64,000 nucleotides of DNA. It comes from Lottia gigantea. Lineage: Eukaryota > Mollusca > Gastropoda > Lottiidae. Shown here piece after piece: positions 39,610-51,200 of this stretch. Within the stretch, counting starts at the first letter, position 1; every line of letters starts with the position of its first letter. Below the pieces are notes generated by a model. That model was not told the origin of the DNA, did no database searches, and was given only the letters and a program-made list of their open reading frames with translations. The position numbers and the translations under genes were made by a program. Location of the stretch: positions 1,853,608 through 1,917,607 of the forward strand of contig NW_008708400.1 in the NCBI RefSeq assembly GCF_000327385.1. Reading direction: 5' to 3'.

Positions 39610-42190
39610 TGAACGGCAACGGTAACACTTGCAGTAATTTATACCAGCACAGGTTGTCTATTCAAATAATACTGCAGTGTGATTTTGTAGAAAAAAAATT
39701 AAAAAACCAAAAAAAAAGAAAAAATACCAAAAAAAAAACCTTTAAAAAAAACTCAAAATGTGTTGTTGATTTTGTGGTTGTGCAAAATATGTTGAGTATT
39801 CTGTGAGGATAACTACATATATTCTGGCAATCCTTTTATTTAGCTCATGCTAAGCCATACCTTCTGGTAATGCCATTTTGCGAAAATACTTTAGGTACCT
39901 AAACATTTACAGATATTTCCATTGACTACTAACATGAGTGACTATTGTCCTCACCTGCAAACACATACTCAAATAGTCGGAAACTCTGCCTCAATTCCAG
40001 TCTCTGATAGCTATCATGACAGTTTCTAGCCGACAACTATTACTGTTAAATTAACTCTGAGGCTGGAATAGAGGCAGATTATAGGACTAATACATAATAG
40101 TAGGAAGCAGAAGTTTGTTAACTATGAGATGATGTGAATTGAAAGTTGTGACTCCCTATACGATGACCAATTACTCAAATATACATTATACATAAATAAA
40201 TCAAGCCGCCCCAAAGCAAGTTTTTCGCAAAAATCTTATAACTAGGTAAGAAATTCGGCCAATCTCAGATATTTCTGTTCCAAATTTTATTTAAATCGGA
40301 TGAAAACTAGTGCTCACAACAAATTTTGACACGTTTTTCATAAGTCAAGGGCAATAACTCAAAAACCGTTCATCGAAAGGTGGCCAATTTTGAATTTGTC
40401 CAAGAAATTTAATTGAGTTTAAATGAAAACTAGTCCATATTGGGTTCACAACCAAATGTTGACGCGTTTTTCATAATTCAAGGGCAATAACTCAAAAACC
40501 TTTCATCGAAAGATCGTTAAATTCGAACTTCTTATTAATATAAATGATCACACCAAATTTCATTCAAATCAGACAAAAACTGTTTTCTCTATTGCGTTCA
40601 CAAACCAATCGTGGACGGACAGGGGCGACGACAATATACGACCAAATTATAATGTGGGCGTATAAAATGAGATTCAGATATTGACTATATACATGCGCAG
40701 ATCCAATTTCATCCCAATCGTTTGATAATGCCTTGAAAAGGGTAGGTCTGTACGAAATGGACCGACTAATTATCAGACAACATACGCCTATTTTTGCATG
40801 TTTGTAAGTGATGTCCTTATATTTTTTAATTTGTGATTTACCGATATAAACGATTAGGTGAAGCCTTAAGGAATCTTCGTGCCCTTTAATGAATTTAAAA
40901 TTCAGCCATCGAACTGATTGAACTTGCCGATTCATATCATGGGCTATTTAAACAATTTATCTTATTGAAATATGCATTTAAAATACCCATCCCATTACTT
41001 TCATATTAAATTTGACATTTCTGCACCCTGTATTATCTGAAAACAACAATAAAGAAGGGCGGACCTAGTCTGTCTACGTGTTGCTAGTGTTCTAGATGCT
41101 TGAAACGTGGAGCGCTTGGTGGAATAACCGACAGAAATCTAGTACCACCTTCGTTGAAAATAGTTGTGAAAATTACTTTAACTTTGATACTTTGTCTTAT
41201 TTTATCAGATGATCGATTAAAGGTCATGGTTAGCCATTTTCAGGGATTGATTTAGGTCCTGAATATAAGTTAATATAGTTTTCATAAGAACTGCACGAAA
41301 AGCGCATAATAACTTCTATTATACCTCAAACTATAGAAAGAGAAAATAGGCTGACCCGGATTTGCCCCCCACCCCTCCCTCCTCCACTTTATCATTTTTT
41401 TCTTATCTTTTTACACCTGGCCCCTGATCAACCCCCTCAACTGTTGTTTCCTGGAAACGCCACCGTCTGGATACACCAACGTTGTACGAGTTAGACGTTC
41501 TAATAAAACCTTTGATCAAAAAATTTTGTCTGTCACGCTGCATAATGAGTTAGTCATTAAAGGAATTGAAACTAAAAAAGTTATTTTTATTCATGTATTA
41601 GTTACTTCATATAAAGAAATACCATTTAAGATAAGATCATACACGTCAAAAGCCTCTGGACATATTTAGTGTTTTTTTAATATTTGGATTATTGGTTGAG
41701 TAAGGCTTGAAGACAATGTCGCAGTTTTGTATAAAATGGTGTCAATAAGCTTCATTTTCGCCAAATGAAAAAAAGGTAAATATATATTTTTGATGTTTTA
41801 CATTTTAGGATGCAAATTTCGAAGTGCAGAAAATTATTTTAACGCATTATACGGACGTTTCTGAAATGCTTATTTCTATATAGGCTACAATTTAAATTAA
41901 ATTAGATTTATACTTGATGAGATGGTCGAACTCACAATTCAAATCGGACATCTGGTTCTTCTGCGATTTAATAAAATCAGTGTGTCTACATTTTTCGTCG
42001 TACGATTGTTTTCGAAAAGTTATTTCTTTGAAATTTTCATAATCGTTTATATCGGTTTTGGTCAGAATTTCGTTATTAAAAGAGAAATTCCTGTGAATAA
42101 CTGCTTAAAACCTGTGGACAAACTCCGGGATCTCATAAAAAAAACTGTTCATATAAGCAAGTATGTAAAGGAAAAATTGTATACTTGATG
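39610..42190. other. intergenic stretch between ATXN2 and the assembly gap
   Basis: No exon recognised. It contains A-rich sequence (39690-39750), a diverged TATACGCCCAC-family copy (about 40205-40668) and a C-rich run (41366-41395). 5' exons of the next gene could lie here, but I found none I could defend. Confidence 0.55.
40205..40668. mobile_element. TATACGCCCAC-family element, partial
   Basis: Ends with GGACGGACAGGGGCGACG, AATATACG and GTGGGCGTATA (40654-40664). Two internal monomers carry CAAGGGCAATAACTC (near 40347 and 40481). The left boundary is unclear. Same orientation as the 24851 copy. Confidence 0.7.
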
Positions 42191-42240
42191 NNNNNNNNNN
42201 NNNNNNNNNNNNNNNNNNNNNNNNNNNNNNNNNNNNNNNN
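42191..42240. other. assembly gap (50 N)
   Basis: Fifty N immediately before the repeat-rich exon at 42280. The round number suggests a placeholder, so the true length is unknown. Confidence 0.98.
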
Positions 42241-42279
42241 TATCTTCATGTAGAACATTTTTCAAAATTTTATTAACAG

Positions 42280-45200
42280 TGACAATAACTGAAAGACCAT
42301 CTTTTTTGGCAATAACAAACCCTACTACTAGCCCGACTACATCACCTAGTACTAGTCCGTCAACTACCATCGGTAACCTGGAAAGACTAAATTTTCCATC
42401 AACAACATCTCCTATTACCAGTCCTACAACATCACCTATTACCAGTCCGATAACATCTCCTATTACCAGTCCGACAACATCACCTACTACTAGTCCTACA
42501 ACATCACCTATTACCAGTCCGACAACATCACCTAAAACTAGTCCGACAACATCACCTATTACCAGTCCGATAACATCACCTATTACCAGTCCGATAACAT
42601 CTCCTATTACCAGTCCGACAACATCACCTATTACCAGTCCGATAACATCACCTATTACCAATCCGATAACTTCTCCTATTACCAGTCCGACAACATCACC
42701 TACTACTAGTCCTACAACATCTCCTATTACCAGTCCGATAACATCACCTAATACCAGTCCGACAACATCACCTACTACTAGTCCTACAACATCCCCTAAT
42801 ACCAGCCCGACTACATCACCTATTACCAGTCCTACAACATCACCTACTACCAGTCCGACTACATCACCTATTACCAGTCCTACAACATCACCTAAAACTA
42901 GTCCGACAACATCACCTACTACTAGTCCTACAACATCACCTACTACCAGCCCGACTACATCACCTATTACCAGTCCTACAACATCACCTACTACCAGCCC
43001 GACTACATCATTTATTACCAATCCTACAACATCACCTACTACCAGCCCGACTACATCACCTAGTACTAGTCCGCCAAGTACCACCGGTAACTTGGGAGGA
43101 ATAAATGTTACGCCAACAACATCACCTATTACTAGTCCTTCAACATCACCTATTACCAGTCCTACAACATCTCCTGTTACCAGTCCTACAACATCACCTA
43201 CTACAAGTCCGATAACATCACCTAATACCAGTCCGACAACATCACCTACTACTAGCCCCACAACATCACCAACTACAAGTCCGACAACATCACCTTTCAC
43301 CAGTCCGACAATATCACCTACAACTAGTCCGACAACATCACCTGCAACTAGCCCGACAACATCACCTACTACAAGTCCGATAGCATCACCTTCCACCAGT
43401 CCGACAACATCACCTATTACCAGCCCGATTACATCACCTAGGGCCAGCCTTACTACTACTTTTGCGATTGGAATCCTCATCCCCCTTTTGCCTACTACCA
43501 GTCCAGCAACTTCACCGTCTACCAGTCCGACAACATCGTCCATTACCAGTCCGACAACATCACCTACTACAAGTCCGACAACATCACCTATTACCAGCCC
43601 GACAACATCACCTTCCACCAGTCCGACGACATCACCTACAACTAGCCCGACAACATCACCAACTACAGGTCCAACAACCTCACCTACTACAAGTCCGATA
43701 ACATCACCTTCCACCAGTCCGACATCATCACATAGAACCAGTCCGACAACATCACATAGAACCAGCCCTACTACTACTTTTGAGATTGGAATCCTCATTC
43801 CCCTTTTGCAACAAAATTTCCCACCGACTCCAGATCCTAGACCTATAACTACACCTGTTGAGGCATTGCCAGATCCAGGTATGAATAACTTTATTTTCAA
43901 CCTGAAATGTCAAATAAAAATAATAGGAAAATCTTTTTAAATAATTATTGTTTTAATCATTATGATATGACTCATATCGATCCTGTTAGAATCTAGTAGC
44001 TTAGCGTAACTCCATAGTGTACATTACGTATATTGTTCTCGGAAAAGAGAGTCCTTGGGATGCCCCATGTGTTATCATACAATAGCTTCAAGCTACAAAT
44101 ATCCCCCAAGGAGAATTTGGAATCTTAGCATTTAGAGGAAAAGAGAAAAAGTAAATCTTATGATTTCATTTCATATTTTCTTTTTTAGACGAAATGTGTA
44201 TTGGCTGTAACATATTTCAAGGTATTGGATATACTTCATTCAAAGGGGACTGTACTAAATATGTTCAGTGTGAATCAATTGGTGAAAAGGTGGTTGGACA
44301 GGTGATGAGCTGTGCTCCAGGAATGTTTTGGAATCCAATGGTACCGGGGTGTAGTCCAGCTCAATCAACTTCTTGTAAATATGGTAAGGTGTATGCAATG
44401 CAGTCTGATATAAAAAAATATTTCGCTTCATACTAAACTCAGCCCGTGATCTGGCGATCCTTCTTGACCTGATTGAGCTATCATTGTTGGAGTGAATGTA
44501 ATTATACCAAAAGGATAGTTGCTTTTGTAATGATTGAAAATGAAAAGGCCAAAAATCGAGTGAAGTTACCAAACAAACGTAAGATGTAAAAGTGTAATCT
44601 GTGTGGCAATTAGGTCCAGATGAGTAAAACCAGCTTCTTTGAATTTCTTTATAGATAAATGTAGGGCATCGCCAGAAGGTTCAAAAAATGAAATAGTAGG
44701 AAGTTGTAGAAGTTATTATGAATGTGTTGGAAAGAAGTCCAAAATAGGATGCTGTAAGATTGATGAGATCTTTGTTAAAGACACTTGTGTACTAGATACA
44801 ACTGCTTCATGTTCCGATGGTTGTCTATTGGATCTGAGACTTAAAGGTAGGACATCATCTACAGTTGGAGATGGTCAAATTCTTTAAAGACTGGAAACCA
44901 GGATCAGCAGAAATGAGGATGTCATCATGCCATAAAAATCTCAAAATTGATATTTAAGGGATAAATAGCAGTAAATCTGTTTTTATTTTTAAGCCGGTGT
45001 ATGTTCGACAAGAAGAGCTGTTACTGGTGATGATACAGTCTATGAAGCCTTAAATGCTAGAAATCAATGGACGCAACTATCTTGTACAGCTGGTAACAAA
45101 TACGATGCTGTTTCCTGTTACTGTATAGCACAAGATACTGTTAGTGTAGTATCTTCAAATCCAACAGGTAAACATTCGTCCAAGAAGATGCTTGCTAAGA

Positions 45201-48200
45201 AAATTTTTGTTAACTCATTTTCAATTCAATTGCGGACAAGATCTTTATCATCGAGATCATGTGGCTCTCCTTCAAACAAGCTCAAGTATTTTTCTCACCT
45301 AATCTATAATGCGGAGAGAATTGGATAATGCACCCAACTTTTCGTGAAAAACAAACATTGAGATTTAACCAGAAAAATGCATTAAAACAAATCCCCATGG
45401 GACTGTGATCGACATAAGATAACTCAATAGAACTTTTGCCTATCCAAAGACATGGTTACACGTTGAAATTTTCCCCAATCGAATATGAATAAAACTTGAT
45501 TGGACAACTACAAATATATCTGTAAATAGTTAGGGAAAGACTGAGAGTGATTGGTAGTATTGACCTTCATATCTTTATCTGAAATTCAAGATTTGGTTCA
45601 TCATCTGACCCATCTTCACAATGGTCAAGCTATTACGTCTTCATCTTATGCTTTGACTGCTATAGCCAAATATCTTGTTTCGCGTAAGTTTGTGAATGCA
45701 ACAATTTTTTGGATTGTACGCTATACAGCCAATCTAAGCCCTCGGCAGAAAGACTGTTGAAAATCCGCTGGCCTCAAATCCAATCAAATCGCTGACCGTG
45801 AAACAAGCTTGTCAATGTATACAATGAAGACGTAGGCTAATACCTTGACCATTGTGAAGATGCATCTGATAATACGAATATTATTATGTTTCTTCAGGGG
45901 GATTTAAAAGGACATTTGCGACATTTCTTTTACCAATCTTACCTTAGTCTCAGAAACGGGAATCAGCTAAGCTATAAGTTCACAGCTCAGCGTCAAAATT
46001 TTAGCCTTCATATTAATGTGTTTCACGAATTATCCGCGTTTGAAAGTTAAAAAGATGAGTCGTCTTTTCTTTAGACACTGTCATATACAGAAAAGACATC
46101 TATAGAAATAGGAAAATAAATTATATATATATATTTGAAGGAATTGTGCGATTTTCGTACAATTCTATAGTAGGTTACTTCTGAAGACTATTTACATAAT
46201 ATATTCAAGACTTAAATCACTCCTCCCGAAAGAAAAATGGCGCATCTGTTCCTTTAATGATGGCGTTTTGTATTTCAGACTGGTGTACTGGTGTAGTTAG
46301 TCAGGCATTTCGACCAAATCCATATGATTGCAGTATGTACGTCCACTGTGCCTTGATTTTTGATACTGTGCAGAAGTTCAATAAAACCTGTCGTGGAAAT
46401 TTATTTTGGTCTAATACGGCGTGTGCTTTCGCTAAAGACGTGGACTGTGAAATAAGTAAGTTGATAATCATAAGGATAGTCAGATGGAAGACACGAAACA
46501 GCACAGGTCATACTTATATTTAGAATAAAACATTCAGCATCAGTCATTAATCAAACAGTAGTTGGCGATTTAGCGGTGCGTGATGTCTGCGAAAAATCTG
46601 CGTACCATATGCTTATAGTAAATAATAAATTTTCACGGGCAGACCTCTACCGAGTGTTGCTGAAACAAAGATGTTGACGATCCATAGCTTTACCATCTTT
46701 GACTTAATCTATACTTGCAGTTCAATGTGAAACAGCAGCAAATGGCGCCACATATCCGATAGGTAACAACTGTAAAAATTATTATGAATGTTCTGATGGT
46801 AAAACTGAAGTAAAATGTTGTGAAACTGGACAGTATTATGACGGTTCCAATTGTGTTCCTGATACAGCAAGTTCCTGCTCCGACGATTGTATAATTGAAA
46901 GTACAGATAGTAAGTATGTCGGTTTATTTTCGGCTTTTCTAAGCGAAAAAGAAAAAAAAGAGATACATTAGGTCTTTATTGATGAAGTACCAATAAATGC
47001 AAAGTATATGTCAATACCCACTTTTGGAATCAGAGACAAATTCATGCCTAGATTGTAGTTTATATCCGTGATTCGAATATTTTATATGTGAAATATGTGT
47101 CAAGAGCCACGTAGTACACGGATCTATATAAATGCTTACTCTTAGTCTATTTTAAAGTTCACCCTGACCCTGTGCTTTTGAGTGATTTTGTTTTCCTTAA
47201 ATTGTATGTTGGTTTTGATTCAGCTTCGAGGATAAGGTGTGAACTTATGGCCCACTTTGAATTTGATTGGGACTATGTTGACAGTTCTACTAACAGAATA
47301 ATTCCTGCCACCACCAACACAGAACTGTCAGGAACCAGTACAGATCAATATATCACCTTTAATTCTACGTCGAACATGATTCTATGGTACTTTGCTAATA
47401 TGGAATTTGGGAAAATTCTTGACATAAGACTTCGATTTCGACTTCCACTAGAAGCTGACACAGGTGCACGATATACTATATTAGCAAATTGTTTTGGTTT
47501 GGACGATATGGGTCCATCCATCTATATAGGAGTACAGAGTGGTGTAAACAAAAAAATTGTTGCTTTTCTGGACACTACTGATGATGTTAATATGAAGGAG
47601 ATATCGGTTCCATATTTTGTAAGTTATTTGATTTTGTAAATCGTTTGATTTTGTAAGTCGTGTGATTGGGTTCCCACAGTCTTACAGCCCAGGATGTGAT
47701 TTGAGTAGACTACACGTGATTATAAGTAATTTCTTTTGGCATATTAGAGGATTCACATCAAGAGAGACCTCCATAGATTGATTATAATGTTAACCCTTTC
47801 AGGGGGGTTGGACAGATATACGACTAACATATGACGGGATGAAGCTTCAGCTCCAATCTGGTATAGTAATGACAGAAGATATAAGATCTGGAGCAATCAC
47901 CAGACGACAACCACCACTAGTATTTGGAGTGTCTGCAATGCCTGATGACGTTGATTTGATCGGATTGATAGATGAAGTAAGTTGTACATGTATATTGAAT
48001 GATCTTTAAATTGGTATAGTTGTATAAGACTGTCAACAAATCTGAAGACAAACTGTTACTAAATGCTCCTTTACTCTAGGACTATACAACGACAATACAT
48101 GGGTCCGTGGACATGGTTCAACCAGTCCCTGTGGTAGTTGAACCACTGAACATGACTTGAATGAATTAGACGGTGAATCGGTGTCTACATTTGAATATTT

Positions 48201-51200
48201 GTCTGTCTGGCCATCATCATTGACAACATTTTCTTGCGTCTAGAGGACTGAATTTCAGTGACACAACTAATAAAAAATTTATTTGTTGGTTTCAGTTTCA
48301 AATTTCAAAATGTATTCCACCAATAACAAACCCTCCAGGTAAACAATATGATTTCTTCACATCTCCATATTTTTTAATCTATATTAGTTCATCATTCATT
48401 AAAATACATCAACAATGTCAAAAAATAATTCTGTAAATTGCTTTTATTTGTAGTATTAACAATACCAAGTCTCCCTGGGCTTGCACCAATTCGAGCTGCA
48501 CCCTTGTTACTAACGCCACCAACTGTTAATCTAGATACATCAATCACTACAAGACCTATGACATCACCTGTAACTTCACGAACATCAATGGTGCCAATTC
48601 TCTCAGTCAGAACTCAAACTCAAAACGTTCTAGGTATTATATACAAATTTGTATTTGTTTTATTTTGTATTTCTTATGGGCACCATGCATTTTAATTTGA
48701 ACATTATACACATCATTGTGAAAGTACCGATTTTGCACCACACAAAAAACTCCCAAGAACAATAAGTAATGTATTTCGTTCTTTTTGTTGATGAGCTGTT
48801 TTAAGTACAAAATCTCGTCTTGTAAGTAGTTTTGTATTGGTATTATTCTGATCTAGCCCAGACACTATGTAGTACAGCACCTACCATACCAGTAATCTTA
48901 CCAGTATCCGGAGACTGTGCTTCTTACATAGAATGTTCAACTATTAATGGTGTTTTAAACTATCAGACATTAGAATGTTCACCAGGATATTTCTTTGATG
49001 CTTCAAGTCAATCTTGTAAATGGGCGGGTGATGTTACTTGTATGAGTGGTAAGTCAAAGATTAAATCTGTTGATTAAATCATAGAAATATAAGGAAATGA
49101 CATATCTGCAGTTATTGCTTATGACGGCATTTTACATCCTAATCAAACTTTTCGTTATATAACAGTTTCCATATGCGTACCTTTTGTTTCAAATGTAATC
49201 ATACAAGACTACCAACAGCGCCATGGACTTAGTCATGATATGCAAGCGGGTGAGGAGCTTCTGTGGATTGTGCAGTACCTTATGCTTTCACGCTACATGA
49301 AATGAAATTACATTCACATATGCTGGAGCCAAATTCTGCCCTTATGTTTCAGATGTCTGTAGAGTATCACCAGCTGGTACGAACGTTGCCTTGGGAACTA
49401 GCTGTAAGAATTACTATAAATGTGAATTTGGAAAATCTGTTGTCTCTTGCTGTGGACCAGGTGAAATGTTTGATGGTAAACAGTGCCAGGTTGATAGTAG
49501 TAATACTTGTACTGAAAATTGTTTAATAACATCATCACCAGGTAGGTACAATTCTTCCATTACTACCTAACCATGCCCCTCTAATCAGCACTTATGTTTC
49601 CAAATGGAGATCTGCTGGATGTCGTGGATATGTTGACAAGTCAGAGTTGAACTCGTGTTGTTTAACTCATTACCGGGGTACTCTTCTGTGACATGAAAAG
49701 TGCATGTACGGCATTGGATGTAACACTAAAATTTGAAATGTAATCCTTCCACATTATTCTCTTTCCTCAAAAATATATCTCTGTTTTCAGTGTTATTGTC
49801 GTCATTAAAGATCTCAGATAACAGTGAGTACTATTCAATAATTGTTCATATTCACCACAACTTGATTACTTGTTGAGAGGCAATACAACTATTTATTAGC
49901 TAAACTATATTCATTAAAGGGACTTAAAGGGACAGATTCGCTAGTTTTGGGGGTTTATTTTGCGTCTTGAATGTTTGTAAATAGCCTTCAGAAGTACTAG
50001 AAATATACAGAAATCGCATAATTCCTTCAAAAATATCACAAAGCAGGAATTTCACTTTCTATTTCTATTTATGTCTTTTCTATATATGGCAGAGTTTCAA
50101 GAAAAGACGAGTCGTCTTTTATACTTCCAATTGCGGATAATTCTTAACACACATGGATTTGAAAGATCAAATTTCAACGGTGAGCTGTGAACACTATTAC
50201 TGATCAGTTAGGTTAACAAAGTCCCGTTTCTAAGACTAAAGTTCGATTAGTCAAACGAATGGCGCATCTGTCCCTTTAACCAAAACCAAAAATTCTATTA
50301 CGTTTTAATGTATTTACTCCCCTTTCTATACAGCTCTATGTGAAGGCTGTGTTATCAGTGATAACTTTGGATACAATCATCATCCTGAAGACTGCTCATT
50401 GTATGTGCAATGTGAACCTATAGCTACTGGCTTTAAAGCTACCATAAGAAAATGTGCTGTTGGATTCTTTTGGTCGAAAACGTCTGATACATGTGTTCCA
50501 TCAAACCAAGTTCAGTGTAAAAATGGTGAGTATTAGATAAGAATTGTACTACCGCAGAAAGTAAAATAAATAAACGTTCCTTAAATGTCGTTATTTCCAC
50601 CTGAACTCATTTAATTCCAAACTAACGTCAATACTAATAACTAAGATCAACGTAATAGTAATCGCGTCACATTTTTTTACTTGCCAAAATCCGGCGACTA
50701 AATCTAATGTTGTTTAGAGCTCTTCTTACAGTCTGCCTTCGGTTTTCCTATATTTCATGAATGATATTCGGATAGGATATTTCAAACTTATAAAACTTCA
50801 ATAAAGTCGTTACAGAATCAATACTTTCTATCAGTCTTCTAGATTTGCACACATGTAAACACCCAAGAGGAAATCCTATCTGATAATTCTTTGGCGTTAC
50901 AGTTAACGATTTTTATTTGTAGACAAATGTTTATCGCTGGCAGATAAATCAACACATCCTATGAGAGATAATTGTAGAAGTTATTATGAATGTAAAAATA
51001 GTAAGAGTTATACTGCTTGCTGTGCTCTCGGATATGAATATCTTTCGGGTGACTGTGTGATAGATACTGACGGAAGCTGTACAGATCGATGTGTTACAGA
51101 TCCTGTCAAAACTAAATCAACATGGAAAGGTATTTTGTTTGTATTTTTTTCTTCGAAAATTCACGATTCTCTGAACATGCGATCAAGGACCGAAAGGCCA

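Noticed and set aside
41922-42188. 88-residue plus-strand frame before the gap
   Set aside because: AT-driven chance frame; no splice site leads it into the repeat exon, and the sequence has no signal peptide or known motif.
43462-43701. 79-residue plus-strand frame rich in His/Leu/Arg/Gln within the repeat exon
   Set aside because: Off-frame reading of the same array; the TSP frame continues smoothly into the downstream exons in phase.
42149-43900. 583-residue minus-strand open frame rich in GLVVGDVV repeats
   Set aside because: It mirrors the 24-bp coding array on the plus strand; a period divisible by three leaves the antisense frame open. It also runs through the N gap and has no homologue-like features.
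47172-47223. N-terminal extension of the first LamG exon (MLLSDFVFLKLYVGF...)
   Set aside because: Intron sequence before the TTGATTCAG acceptor; the preceding exon joins in phase at 47224.
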